Source: Streptomyces sp. NBC_00691
GTDB taxonomy: Bacteria; Actinomycetota; Actinomycetes; Streptomycetales; Streptomycetaceae
Length of the DNA stretch: 64,000 bases
NCBI RefSeq assembly: GCF_036226665.1
Contig: NZ_CP109007.1
Location: 62,001 to 126,000 of the forward strand
Reading direction: 5' to 3'
Under the pieces are notes generated by a model that was given only the letters and a program-made list of their open reading frames with translations, was not told where the DNA came from and made no database searches. Below, piece by piece: positions 1 to 9,142 of the stretch. Within the stretch, counting starts at the first letter, position 1, and each line of letters begins with the position of its first letter. The position numbers and the translations under genes were made by a program.

Positions 1-655
1 GGAACTCGTTCGTCCGGACGTTCTCCACTGCGGTCAGTTCGGTGATCTTGCGGATGCCCTGGGCATCCAGGATGTTGCCGGGATCGAGATGGGACAGCGG
101 GGTCTGCTCCAGGTAGTCGATCGCCGCGTCCTCCAGGCTGTAGCCGTTGAGGTCGATGCCGATGATCTCGATGATCCTGAAGCGCAGTTCCTCGCGCTTG
201 GTGTAGAGGTCGGTGAAGTCGAGCTGCTTGCCAACGGTCTTCAGCGCCTCGGAGAACTTGGCGTTGAACAGCTCCTGCAGCGTCTCCTTGTCGCTGGCGC
301 GCGCCGTGCCGATGGCCTGCGCGACCTTGATGACGTCCTCCACGGTCTTGTTGACGCGGACGAAGAACGAGATCCGGATGTCGGCGCGGATGTTGTCCCG
401 GCAGATCAACCCGTCCCGGCCGGTCCGGGAGATCTCGATGGTCTTCACCGAGATGTCCATGACCTCGGCCTTGTGCAGGACGGGCAGCACGACCTGACCG
501 GTGAAGGTGACATCGACCTTCCGCATCTTCGAGACGATCAGCGCCTTGCCCTGCTCCACCTTGCGGAACAGCCGGCTGACCACGAAGAGCAGTGTGAGAA
601 CGATGAGCAGGACAGCGGCGACGAGCACGCCGATGCCCACGGTGATGGCATCCAT
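1..655 (-). CDS. Flotillin/SPFH-domain membrane protein (partial)
   Basis: The first 218 codons of a flotillin-like protein; the rest lies outside the window. Residues about 5-27 form one N-terminal membrane helix, followed directly by an SPFH (prohibitin-homology) domain, seen in stretches such as VEQGKALIVSK, DISVKTIEISR and RDNIRADIRISFFVRV. Flotillins form membrane-associated oligomers that organise ordered membrane domains. The ATG at 655 is the first start before the helix. An upstream same-strand gene (752-1225) resembles YqiJ, and YqiJ-flotillin (YqiK) pairs are a known arrangement. The family is clear; the specific role in this organism is inferred. Confidence 0.88.
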   Translation of the reverse strand, partial: MDAITVGIGVLVAAVLLIVLTLLFVVSRLFRKVEQGKALIVSKMRKVDVTFTGQVVLPVLHKAEVMDISVKTIEISRTGRDGLICRDNIRADIRISFFVRVNKTVEDVIKVAQAIGTARASDKETLQELFNAKFSEALKTVGKQLDFTDLYTKREELRFRIIEIIGIDLNGYSLEDAAIDYLEQTPLSHLDPGNILDAQGIRKITELTAVENVRTNEF

Positions 656-751
656 GAGAAACCCCGTGTCGGTGGAAGAAAGGGGAGCCGCGCGTTCGGG
701 CGGCGTTGTGGAAGGGCGAGCACCGGACGGCACGCGCTCCCGGAGCGACAG

Positions 752-1225
752 CTACCCGCGTCGCCGTGTGCGCGCAGCGGCACGGTGCTGCCCGAAAGCG
801 GCGGCTCGGTCCCGTTCGGGCGGCCCCGCCAGACCGGCGTCGTCCTGCCGGGACGGCCCGGGTTCGTCGGGGAACAACTTCGCGAGCGGCCCCACGAGGC
901 GGCGTGTCGACCACCATGAGGTGACGGGAGCGAGCACCAGCAGGGCGAGCGAGAACAGAGCGGGAAGGGGGCGGGGCGCATCGGAAAGGCCGAGGAGTAC
1001 GGACCCGCTGACGCTCAGGACCCAGCCGGCCACGACGAGCACGGAGGCCGCCACCGAGACGGGCACCCGGCCGAGACGCAGCCCGAGGGCGTCCACGTCG
1101 CCGTCGAAGCCCTTCCGTTCCACCGCCCCGAACAGGACGAGCAGCCAGAACACCGCCACGGCGACCAGAGCCGCACTGAACGACAACGAGGGGAAGCCGA
1201 AGGCGGCTTTCAGGAACTCCCCCAT
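752..1225 (-). CDS. YqiJ-like membrane protein, C-terminal OB-fold apparently missing
   Basis: A 157-residue protein starting at an ATG with GGAGAG just upstream. Three hydrophobic segments can be seen: about residues 15-35, 55-80 and 90-110. It precedes a flotillin gene on the same strand, as yqiJ precedes yqiK, which suggests a partner in membrane-domain assembly or NfeD-like function. YqiJ/NfeD-type proteins end in a soluble OB-fold of about 60-80 residues. Here, after the motif LAKLFPDEPG, the frame runs into about 25 low-complexity Arg/Ala-rich residues and stops. The gap to the flotillin start is too short for an OB-fold in any frame, so the C-terminus looks truncated, probably by deletion. 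Confidence 0.62.
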   Translation of the reverse strand: MGEFLKAAFGFPSLSFSAALVAVAVFWLLVLFGAVERKGFDGDVDALGLRLGRVPVSVAASVLVVAGWVLSVSGSVLLGLSDAPRPLPALFSLALLVLAPVTSWWSTRRLVGPLAKLFPDEPGPSRQDDAGLAGPPERDRAAAFGQHRAAARTRRRG

Positions 1226-1453
1226 GGCTCTCTCCCCCCTGACATCACGGTTTCCGTCTCCCGGCATCAGGCCCGCGCCCATGCCTTCCCGTGGAGGCAT
1301 CCTGCAGCAGGATCGCCGCCTTGGCATTGCCGTAACCAGGCAGTCTTTGACGTCTTCTTGATGCCGGTTGCGAACCCCGGCGGACGGCATGTCAGTCTTG
1401 GTCCCCGCGCGTCGGGAACTCGTCGCAGACGCGTCAGGAAACGGGGAGGGACC

Positions 1454-2515
1454 GTGACGGAGAGGGAACCGGTCGAGGGGTACCTGGAGGGGTACGCCGA
1501 GATCCTGACGGGCGTGTGCGAGACCCGCCGCAGGCTCACCCTGGAGGAGCGCTCGGCCCTCCGCGCCCTCGGAGAACGGGCCGCCGAAGCAGGCATCGGG
1601 CTGCGGGACCTCATCCGGGCTCACCTCTCCGCCGCGCAGCGGGTACGCCCCGGGCTGCCGAGGGCAGCCGCCGACCACCTCCTGTCCGCCGTGGAACAGG
1701 CCGTCGACGCCTTCGCCGAGGGGCACGAGCGGGCACAGCACCTGGCGATGCGCCAGGAGGAGGCCGCCCGGCGGGAATTCATCGACGACCTGCTGTACGG
1801 CCGCAGCGACCTCGGCAGGCTGGCCGAGCGCGCCGAACGCTTCGGACTGCTCCTGTCCCACGCCCACGCCGTGGCCGTCGCCCAGGGACCGGAACCCTAC
1901 AGCGACGGCTACGCGGTCACCCGTGCCGTCGAGTCCTCGCTCGTCGCCCGCTTCGGCAACCGCCGCATCCTGCTCACCACCAAGGAGGGCCGGCTGATCT
2001 GCGTCGCCCCCGCCGACGAACCCGACGTGCTCACCCACTTCGCCAAACAGGCGTACGCCGCCACGGACGGCGGCCAGGTGGCGATCGGGCGCGCGCACCC
2101 GGGAGCGGGCGGCGTCGTCCACTCCTACGAGGAAGCCCTCAACGCGCTGGACCTCGCCGCTCGCATGAACCTCGACGAGCCGGTCCTGCGCGCCGCCGAC
2201 CTCCTCGTCTACCCGGTCCTCACCCGCGACCGGCAGGCCATGGCCGACCTGGTCCGCACCGTCCTCGGCCCGCTGCAGCAGGCACGAGGAGGCGCGAAGC
2301 CCCTCCTGGACACCCTCACGGCGTACTTCGACACCGGCTGCGTCACCGCCCAGGCGGCCCGCCGCCTCAGCCTCAGCGTGCGGGCGATGACGTACCGTCT
2401 CGACCGCATCCACCGCCTGACCGGCGCCGACCCCGGCGATCCCGTCCAGCGCTACACGCTCCAAACGGCCGTCGTCGGAGCCAGGCTCCTGGACTGGCCC
2501 GACCAGCCCCTGTGA
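1454..2515 (+). CDS. PucR/CdaR-family transcriptional regulator
   Basis: A 353-residue DNA-binding regulator. The C-terminal residues about 284-325 form the PucR-type helix-turn-helix (LLDTLTAYFD, then AARRLSLSVRAMTYRLDRI), the best-conserved part of this family. The first 130 residues are helical and resemble an RsbRD-type input domain; the middle has the degenerate GGDEF-like fold usual in the family. The GTG at 1454 is preceded by GGGGAGGG at good spacing, so it is preferred over an upstream ATG at 1358. The gene is divergent from the YqiJ-flotillin pair with 228 bases between, so it may control them. The ligand is unknown. Confidence 0.85.
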   Translation: MTEREPVEGYLEGYAEILTGVCETRRRLTLEERSALRALGERAAEAGIGLRDLIRAHLSAAQRVRPGLPRAAADHLLSAVEQAVDAFAEGHERAQHLAMRQEEAARREFIDDLLYGRSDLGRLAERAERFGLLLSHAHAVAVAQGPEPYSDGYAVTRAVESSLVARFGNRRILLTTKEGRLICVAPADEPDVLTHFAKQAYAATDGGQVAIGRAHPGAGGVVHSYEEALNALDLAARMNLDEPVLRAADLLVYPVLTRDRQAMADLVRTVLGPLQQARGGAKPLLDTLTAYFDTGCVTAQAARRLSLSVRAMTYRLDRIHRLTGADPGDPVQRYTLQTAVVGARLLDWPDQPL

Positions 2516-2605
2516 TCACGGGGGCTGAGCGAGCAGACTGGGAGGAGGAAGGGGCGCATCAGCCAGGCGTCTGCTCACCGTCTTCGTCAGAGCAGGGCGG
2601 TCACC

Positions 2606-2932
2606 ATGAGCCACTCCCCTGACGAGCAGCGGATTCTCGGCGAGATCGAACGGCGTCTGGCTTGCGACGATCCCGCTCTGGCCACCCTGATCGACTCGCT
2701 GAACGCGCAGTTCCCCCGGGCGTCGGACGTGTCCGCGGGCGCCCGAGCCGCGCGCCGCAACCCCCGCGTCGTGGCGGCTGCGGCCCTGACCGTCATCGCG
2801 CTGCTGGGGCTGATCCTCACCGCCATGCTGGGCAGCCGGTCGGCCCCGGCGACGGGAGAGGACGGGGGACCTGCGGCGCTCCCGCCCCTCGCGGCGGTCT
2901 CAGGGGCATACGAAGGCCGCGCTCTCCCGTAG
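2606..2932 (+). CDS. DUF3040-family membrane protein
   Basis: A 108-residue protein with the DUF3040 signature at the N-terminus (LGEIERRLACDDPALATLID) and one strong membrane helix at about residues 53-72. Family members in actinobacteria are small membrane proteins of unknown function. The ATG at 2606 follows a weak ribosome site. The proline- and glycine-rich tail after the helix is unremarkable. No operon partner is evident. Confidence 0.8.
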   Translation: MSHSPDEQRILGEIERRLACDDPALATLIDSLNAQFPRASDVSAGARAARRNPRVVAAAALTVIALLGLILTAMLGSRSAPATGEDGGPAALPPLAAVSGAYEGRALP

Positions 2933-3185
2933 CCGGGAACGGCTTCGGCGCATTCGCGCTCGCGTTCACCGCCGCCGGAGTGGCCTGCGCCCGAGCAAGA
3001 CGGTGAGATCACCCGTCGGCTCAAGGGGAGACGGTGGTGCGTGCGGGTGGTCATCGGCGTCCCGACCGGGGCGGCCCAGCCAGGATGTCGTAGATGATCA
3101 CGAGGGCGACAGAACAGCCGACGAGGCCGAGTGCGATGGAGGAGCATGCTTTCAGTACGCCGTTCGGCGCCCCTGCCAGACGTGC

Positions 3186-3422
3186 CAATCTCCTTCTCAC
3201 TGACGTCGGTCTCCGGCGGGGCGAGCTCGGCCGGGGAGCGGATCTCGTCGTCCCAGTGCAGGCCCTGGATGCTCAAGGCTTCGCCGACCGGGCGCAGCAG
3301 TCCGAGGCGTTCACGGCCGCGCAGGGCGTACTTCACCACCGCGACCTTGTCCGTGCGGCTCAGGGCCTGGCGCAGGAGCGTGTAGGGCTTCGCGGCGACC
3401 TCGCCCTTGGGCCTGGCGTAGT
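3186..3422 (-). pseudogene. ku relic 1 (C-terminal half of Ku core domain)
   Basis: Reading on the minus strand gives about 75 residues of the Ku core: GEVAAKPYTLLRQALSRTDK, then VAVVKYALRGRERLGLLRP, then LHWDDEIRSPAELAPPET and SEKEI. Ku binds DNA ends in bacterial non-homologous end joining. The N-terminal part, the rest of the core and the C-terminal tail are missing; homology stops abruptly at both ends and the flanks are unrelated. It is nearly identical to the same stretch of the longer ku pseudogene at 60080-60930, so it is a dispersed duplicate. Confidence 0.8.
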
Positions 3423-3482
3423 TTCTCTGCACTAAGTCAAGCCGAGGCGTGGGCAGTGCTGGAGCTTGCGTAGGGTGCCCGC

Positions 3483-3857
3483 ATGATCGTTCAGTGTTTC
3501 CAGATCATCAGCCCGACGAGCGGAGAAGTGGTGAGTGATCATCCAGGGATCCGGGTTGGCGCTGAGTATCCAGTCCTGGAGGTCATCACGCCCGCAGGCC
3601 GGGTCCTCCTCCGGAGCCCTGAGCGGCCTGACCTCCTGGTGGAGCGAGACACCCCTGGGCTGTGGGATGCCGCCATGTTCACCGTGGTCAGCAGTCAGGT
3701 GCCGGACTGTTGGGTCGCAGGGCTGAAGGATGGCCAGGTGACGCTCGCGCCCAGGGAATGGCAGCGTCCAGGCTTCTGGGAGGACTACTTCGATGGCGAG
3801 CCAACTGCCGGCGCTGAATACGAGCGTCTTCGCGCGGAGGTCCTCTCTCAAGCGTGA
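3483..3857 (+). CDS. Hypothetical protein, 124 aa, soluble
   Basis: A compact soluble protein with coding-like codon use, an ATG start and no signal peptide or membrane segment. It resembles a family of uncharacterised actinobacterial proteins of about the same length with the pattern SDHPGI, YPVLE, GRVLLRS, PGLWDA, PDCWVA and RPGFWEDYFD. Some small families of this style are polymorphic-toxin immunity proteins, but nothing in the neighbourhood supports that here, so no function is proposed. It lies between the ku relic and the end of the tyrosine recombinase. Confidence 0.7.
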   Translation: MIVQCFQIISPTSGEVVSDHPGIRVGAEYPVLEVITPAGRVLLRSPERPDLLVERDTPGLWDAAMFTVVSSQVPDCWVAGLKDGQVTLAPREWQRPGFWEDYFDGEPTAGAEYERLRAEVLSQA

Positions 3858-3871
3858 CCTCGGATGGGTGA

Positions 3872-6083
3872 TCATCGCTGACGTTTGCCGGTAGTTGAGC
3901 TGGGGCGGGTGGTCGGGATGCCGAGCACGACGGGTGACCGTTGTGTGAGGCGGGCGGCGTCGGCTTGCTTGGTGCGGACGAAAGTCAAGGTCATGTCGAT
4001 GCCTTCGATCTCGCCGAGCCACTGTTCATCCTCGGCCCGCTTGCGGCGGAGGATCAGGTCCTTCTCGATCTCCGCCAGCCTGGGCAGCATCTTGGGGTTG
4101 ACCTGCAGCATCGGGCATCGGATGCAGGCGTGCTCATGTTGACAGGGTGATCCGTAGGGGCGAGCACAGTTGCCGAGTTCGACCTTGCGCTTGTCGAAGT
4201 GCTCCTCGAACTCCGCCCACTCCTGGGTGGTGGCGTCGGTGTATTCGTCGGCGGGCCGCAGGGTCCGGCGATGGTTCAGGAACTCCTGGTAGTGCTTGAC
4301 GATGTCCTCGGCGAAAACCGCGACGTAGCCCTGTGTGGTCCGCAGATTCAGGTGTCCGAGTAGGGCCGCGCCGATGTGGATCGGCAGACCGCCGTTGACG
4401 ATGTCGGTGGCGAAGAGCCGGCGGAAGCCGTGCGGAGTGACTTTAGTCCCGGCGAAGGCGGGGTTTGTCTTGGCGAGTTCTTCGCAGGTGCGGCCGAGCA
4501 TTTCGAGCACGGTGCTGGGTGACATGACCGCGCGGACGCTGCCCCGGTGACGCTGGAACAGGAACGGCATGGGGCCCAGCCAGATCCTCTCGTGGGGGTC
4601 GTAGCGGGTCAGGAGGGGAATGGGCTGGCCGTCGCGGGTCTGGCGGCGGACGATCTGGGCGATGGCGTGGAAGAGCTCGGTGGACATCGGAATGACGCGC
4701 TCGCGTTCAGTCTTCGAGGGGGCGACGACCAGGAGGGCGATAACCTCGCCGTTGGAACGCTCGTATTGGCGGATGCTGAGATGGGTGAGCTCGACGAGTT
4801 CCTCGACGCGGATGCCACTGTGTCGCAGGACCTCGATGGACGCCCATTCCCAGAACGCCGTGTCCTCGGCGATCGTCACGTGGATCAGCTCGCCGGTGCC
4901 GTGGTCGGTGACCCTGACGGTCGGCTCGGCCACGAGCTTCGCCTGGCGCCTGTCCTCCCAGGAATCGGTGCGGCTATAGCGGCGGCCCCCGTGCTCGAAG
5001 GATTCCCCCAGCGGGACCGCCCGGGCGAGTTCCAACAGGCTGGCCAGGCGCTCGTAGCGGTCCTCGACGTGCCGGACGAGGACCGGCAACAGGGGTGTCC
5101 TTGCGGATCTTGGTCCGGTCGCTCTTCCCGTCCTTTCGCCAGTACTGGATCTCGGCCCGCCACTGGTCATAGAGCTCCTGGCTCAGGTTCAAATCCCGCT
5201 GACCTGGGTTGAGCTCCTCGATCAAGGCCCAGAAATGGCCGGCCAGGTGACGGCTGAGCGATTCGAGGGTGTTGTAGTCCGTCTCCGCCTTGCGACGCGT
5301 CAGGTAGTCGATCAGCAGCTGTCGGACCGCAGCGTTCTTGACGCCGTAGCGGTCGACGAGTTCCTCAATGCTGCGCTGGCCGTCATAGACGGACGTCCTC
5401 AGCGTCGGCGGCGACCCGGGCGGGAAGTGGCCCATCTTGTGCAGAATCTCCCAGGCGCCCAAGGCTGCGAACCGGGTGGTGTCCTTGTTCGCTCCATGGG
5501 TGAGCCCCAGGCGCTTGCTCTCCAGCGAGTAGTGCAGCAGAGCCGACGGAGTCAGATGCTCCATCGCGATGCCCTGCGTGGTCAGAACGCAGGCCAGGTC
5601 GAACTTCGCCCGGGCCCGGCGGATCGCGGTCAGATGGTGCTGAGCGTCGACGATCTCGAAGAAAGCGTCCAGGTCGGGGTCCTTTTGAAGCAGCCGGAAA
5701 GACTCGGGATATGTGGAGAACTTGTTCGCCCGGAACCCGGGGAGCGAGGGCTGGATGATCCGTGCTGCAAACGCCATTCGCAGCGCGGAAGCCAGATCGC
5801 TTGGGTCGATGCGGGACCCCGGACGGCCCAGGATGCTGACCCCCGGCGCCTCCTCACGGTTGAACCCGCTGGCCTCCCACCTCTCCTGCCAGGTCTCTCC
5901 CGGTAGCGTCTCCAGATGGCCGAAGAGCCTGCGGATGCCGGCCCGGCGCTTGTAGCCGTCGGACTTCACTCGGTGCGTCCAGACGGACCGGGCCAGCTCG
6001 CCCAGCTCGGCGATGCTGGCCCTCGACAGGTCACCGAACGGTGCCGGAGGATTCTCCGGCCGCGGGGCCGGTGCCGCTTTCAC
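3872..6083 (-). pseudogene. Large tyrosine recombinase/integrase split by a frameshift
   Basis: Two overlapping frames make one protein of about 730 residues. The first (start 6083) holds the N-terminal and core-binding regions through KSDRTKIRKDTP. The second continues LLPVLVRHVEDRYERL and carries the catalytic domain: Arg in SGIRVEELVEL, Lys in PSKTERERVIPM, the HGFRR box, and LGHLNLRTTQGY, where the Tyr is the likely nucleophile. After it comes a Cys-rich stretch (CARPYGSPCQHEHACIRC) that may bind zinc. The shift falls at about 5098-5105 in a run of four Cs, where removing one base restores the frame. It could be a mutation, a sequencing error or, less likely, programmed slippage. Such enzymes mobilise islands, and this one is adjacent to the SMC-type operon. 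Confidence 0.82.
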
Positions 6084-6106
6084 CGCGGCGTGGGAGAAAG
6101 GCGTCG

Positions 6107-7276
6107 ATGGTCCTGATCCGGCTGGGGTTCCTTGAGCCTTATCTTCTGAAGTCCCATCAGGACCGGTATGTCGTGCGGCCTGCAGGGCTGGCGGGCGCTT
6201 TGGCGGCTGAACGGCTGGCGGAACACGGGGGCGTTGATGAGTTGATCTTGCTGTTGGATCGGGCGAGGGCGGTGTTCGATCGCAGCAATCCCGACCCCGA
6301 GGCCGCTCTGGACTATCTGGTGTCGTGCCGGAACGCGCTGCGGGTTTTCGCTCTGGATTTGCAGCGGCAGATCGCTACCGGCACGACGGCCGAGTTGATG
6401 GAGTCCCATCGACAGCATGATCATCAAGGGTTCACGCGCCAGGTGAAGGAACTGAACAGACTGGTCACGGACCGGTTCAGTGGTGACTGGGCGCTGGAGG
6501 AAGCTGGTTCGGCTCTGATCGAGGCGGAGCAGTTCTACCGTCTGCAGGTCATAGCCGCCGCGGACAAAGTGCTTGAGCAAGGCGGCGGCAGTCTGAACTT
6601 TGACGTGCTGACCGTGAAGGAGTACGACCACGCCGCGGTCCAGGGTGACGTCGAGCTGCTGTCGCAGGTGGGTACGGCACTGGTCGCCGACGTGCCGGCA
6701 GTGTGGGTCGAGCCGGCTCAGCTCCTGGAGACAGTGGAGGGCTTCGCCCCGCGCTCGCGGGCGCGCGTGCAGCCTCTCGTGGTCGAGGGCGACGACGAGG
6801 ATGAGGACGATCCTTTGCAGTGGGCCGAGGATGCACACGCGCATCTACGGGAGCGGCGTCGGCTGCGGGCCGATGAGCTGTTGGCGGCAGACGAGGATGT
6901 CGATCTCACGCAGGCGCTGTACGAAGCGGGATGGCCTGCGGCTGCGTCGATCCTCACCGACGTGATGGCGTTGAGTGACGATCCGGGCGAGCCCTATGCG
7001 GTCGTGGTGGAGGACGGTTTGCTAGCCGATCCGGAGGCCTCCGTCACCTATCTGCATCCCCTGCGTCTTCGGCGCCAGAATGTGCCTCAGAAGTCCGATG
7101 GGGGGTTCGGATGGCTTCTGAACAGGACGCCATCCGTGAGGCGGATGAGGACAGAGCGTTTCAAGCAGCCTTGCTTCTGGGGCGGTTGCGGGCCGCTGGA
7201 GTGGCATCGGCCGAGACGACCGGTCCCGTGGCAGCTGCCGCTGCGGCCGCGGCCGCCTGGATCGGACGCCGGGTGA
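6107..7276 (+). CDS. Helical protein, first gene of the SMC-type operon (kleisin-like candidate)
   Basis: About 330-390 residues, mostly amphipathic helix, with no membrane segment. It opens with MVLIRLGFLEPYLL and contains long helices (ALDYLVSCRNALRVFALDLQ; QVKELNRLVTDRF) and an acidic patch VEGDDEDEDD near residue 226. It is followed by a winged-helix-type gene and an SMC/RecF-like ATPase. By position it corresponds to the kleisin gene (MukF/JetA) of MukBEF or Wadjet operons, but I see no decisive sequence match, so the assignment is by context. The ATG at 6107 has GAGAAAGG upstream. The frame overlaps the next gene by 166 bases. An indel in the G6 tract at 7100-7105 would instead end it at the TGA at 7119, overlapping the next start by 11 bases. 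Confidence 0.6.
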   Translation: MVLIRLGFLEPYLLKSHQDRYVVRPAGLAGALAAERLAEHGGVDELILLLDRARAVFDRSNPDPEAALDYLVSCRNALRVFALDLQRQIATGTTAELMESHRQHDHQGFTRQVKELNRLVTDRFSGDWALEEAGSALIEAEQFYRLQVIAAADKVLEQGGGSLNFDVLTVKEYDHAAVQGDVELLSQVGTALVADVPAVWVEPAQLLETVEGFAPRSRARVQPLVVEGDDEDEDDPLQWAEDAHAHLRERRRLRADELLAADEDVDLTQALYEAGWPAAASILTDVMALSDDPGEPYAVVVEDGLLADPEASVTYLHPLRLRRQNVPQKSDGGFGWLLNRTPSVRRMRTERFKQPCFWGGCGPLEWHRPRRPVPWQLPLRPRPPGSDAG

Positions 7277-8387
7277 TCCGCGTGCACGGGGTGGGCCGGC
7301 TGGCTGATGTGCTGGTCTTGGGGTGGGACGGTGAGACGGCACCGGCCGCCAGCCTGGCGCCGGCGCTCCGGATTGGTTTGTCGCCGGTGCCGACCCTGGT
7401 GTGGGCGGCGTGCCTGCGCGCGGCGTGGCCGCGGCCTGAGCGCGCGCCGTTTCCGGGCGGGCCGTTCAGGCGGGCCGCCATTGTGGCGTTGTGTTCTCAA
7501 CTGGGCGCGGACCGCGAAGCGGTGGAGCGGGCACTCGAGCGGACCTTGCCGGAGGCCAGCCTGATCTCCGTGGACGGAGACGAACTGCGGCTGGGGGCAG
7601 CCGTTGCGGCGTTTCCTGCTGTGGTGGTGGAGGGCCTGCGTCGCGGACACCATTTGCTGCCGGCTCCCAGGGCGGATGAGCAGGCGAGCGGGGAGCCGGA
7701 TTCGGCGGTGCCGCCGCATGAGGTCCGGGCCGATGCCGAAACGGCGCTTGAGATGTCCGACGGATATGTGGTGCGGTCAGTGATCGCCACACGGAGACGG
7801 CTCGTCGGCCGGTGCCCCGGGGTGAGCTGCCGATGCTGGCTGATCCGGCGATACGGGCCGCGGTGGATCAGGCCTTGCTGCCGTGCGGGCGGCAACTGCT
7901 GCAGACGGCGGAGGGCAACTGGGTCACCGGGTTTTGCGACCCGCTCGCCGACGCCCTGGCGGCCGAGGAGGTCGGGACCCTCGCCGCGGTGGACCGGGCC
8001 GTGCTGGCCCTGGTCCTCCTGCACACGGTGGCAATCCCGAGAGCTCGGGGGCGGCACCGGCACAGCCGTTGGACGGGGGAAGCCCACACCGTCACCCTGG
8101 CGGAGCTCGCCTCCAAGCGGCGGATCTCCAAGGCCGCGATGAGGACGGCGCTGCGCAGGCCGCGGGCGGCGGGCATGGTCGCGGAGACCACCACGGGCCG
8201 TTACCTGCCCGGCCCCGCGCTGGAGCGCATGAGCGAGGTCCGCAGCAACCTGCTCTGGGAGGACCTGATCCTGGTCGGTCGGCCCGGCGGGCAGCTGGCC
8301 GCCGCCATCCGCCGGCGGCGTGGCCTCGAAGTCCCGGCGCCTCGCGGGGAGTTGCTCGAAATCCCGACAGAGACGGACCGCATGTGA
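7111..8387 (+). pseudogene. Winged-helix-type protein of the SMC operon, frameshifted (MukE/JetB-like candidate)
   Basis: Frame 1 from the ATG at 7111 reads MASEQDAIREADEDRAFQAA and stays coding-like to about 7790. A second frame then continues from about 7812 (MPRGELPMLADPAIRAAVDQ) to the stop at 8387. Together they make about 425 residues. Alternatively these are two genes, the second starting at GTG 7812. The second half contains a winged-helix signature (VTLAELASKRRISKAAMRTA, then AAGMVAETTTGRY). Small winged-helix subunits are the usual partners of MukB/JetC-type SMC proteins. Its stop overlaps the GTG of the ATPase gene by 4 bases, showing translational coupling. Function is inferred from context. 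Confidence 0.55.
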
Positions 8388-9142
8388 GTCAGCAGATCCC
8401 TAGTGCACGTGGCAAGCGGGGAGTGATCGGCACCCGTCAGCTGGTCGCTGTCCAGACATTCTCCATTGCCCGTCTGACCTCCCACCCCGTGGCGATCGTC
8501 CCCGGCACATTCGTCGCGGTGACCGGGCGGGGGCCGAAGGACTCCAATGAGTCGGGAAAGACCAGCTTCCTGTCTGCCCTGGCCCTCTTGCTGGGGGACC
8601 CGGAATGGCGCATGACGGGCGGTGGCTCCGTGCATGCACCCAAGCTGCTGTTCGAGCCCGTCACCGCCGGGGCATCGCCAGAGGTGAACGAGGCCGCCTC
8701 GATCGGCTATGGGGTGGGCGTCTTCGCCGAACCCGAGGATCCGCTGGGCAGCGCACACACCGTGTGGCTGCAGGTATCGGCCAAGTCACCGCACATCGAG
8801 GTACGGCACAAGGAAGGGGTGCACCTTCTGCTCGGCGGAGACGATCGCACCCAGCACGAGCTGGCTCCGGGGTTCTTCCGCGCCCTCGGTGGTAAACCCC
8901 TGGGGGCCACGGACTACGCGGAGGTCCTCTACGGCCGCGCCCCGCGTCTGCTGGCCTACATCATCAGCCGCGGCGGCATGCGGTCGCGGCCTTCTTTGCT
9001 GAAGCTGGATGCGGGCACCTTCACGCCCGTGCAGATCGGGGAGGCGCTGCTCGATCTCACCGGCAAGGCCGGCATGCTCGCCACGGACGTACAGGCCCGC
9101 AAGGATCTGGCTAAGGGCTGTCCCGTAACTGCGGGAGCGTGA
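8384..9142 (+). CDS. SMC/RecF-like ATPase, N-terminal portion only (truncated)
   Basis: 252 residues, starting at a GTG that overlaps the preceding stop by 4 bases. Residues about 48-61 form an ABC-type Walker A of the SMC/AAA-23 kind (GRGPKDSNESGKTSFLSALA), in the usual place just after the first beta strand. The text then reads like the N-lobe of a condensin-type ATPase up to about residue 245 (EALLDLTGKAGMLATDVQ). There it breaks off, where the coiled coil should begin, and runs into CPVTAGA and a stop. No coiled coil, ABC signature or Walker B is present downstream in any frame, so the ATPase cannot work as encoded. The break coincides with GGGCTGTCCCGTAAC, which resembles the end of some insertion sequences. 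Confidence 0.72.
   Translation: MSQQIPSARGKRGVIGTRQLVAVQTFSIARLTSHPVAIVPGTFVAVTGRGPKDSNESGKTSFLSALALLLGDPEWRMTGGGSVHAPKLLFEPVTAGASPEVNEAASIGYGVGVFAEPEDPLGSAHTVWLQVSAKSPHIEVRHKEGVHLLLGGDDRTQHELAPGFFRALGGKPLGATDYAEVLYGRAPRLLAYIISRGGMRSRPSLLKLDAGTFTPVQIGEALLDLTGKAGMLATDVQARKDLAKGCPVTAGA

Noticed and set aside
752..2464. A 570-codon minus-strand frame covering the PucR gene
   Set aside because: Only the last 157 codons, from 1225, have membrane-protein character; the upstream part is antisense to the PucR gene.
3435..3870. Toxin-immunity role for the 124-aa protein at 3483
   Set aside because: No toxin, secretion tag or partner gene nearby, so function was left open.
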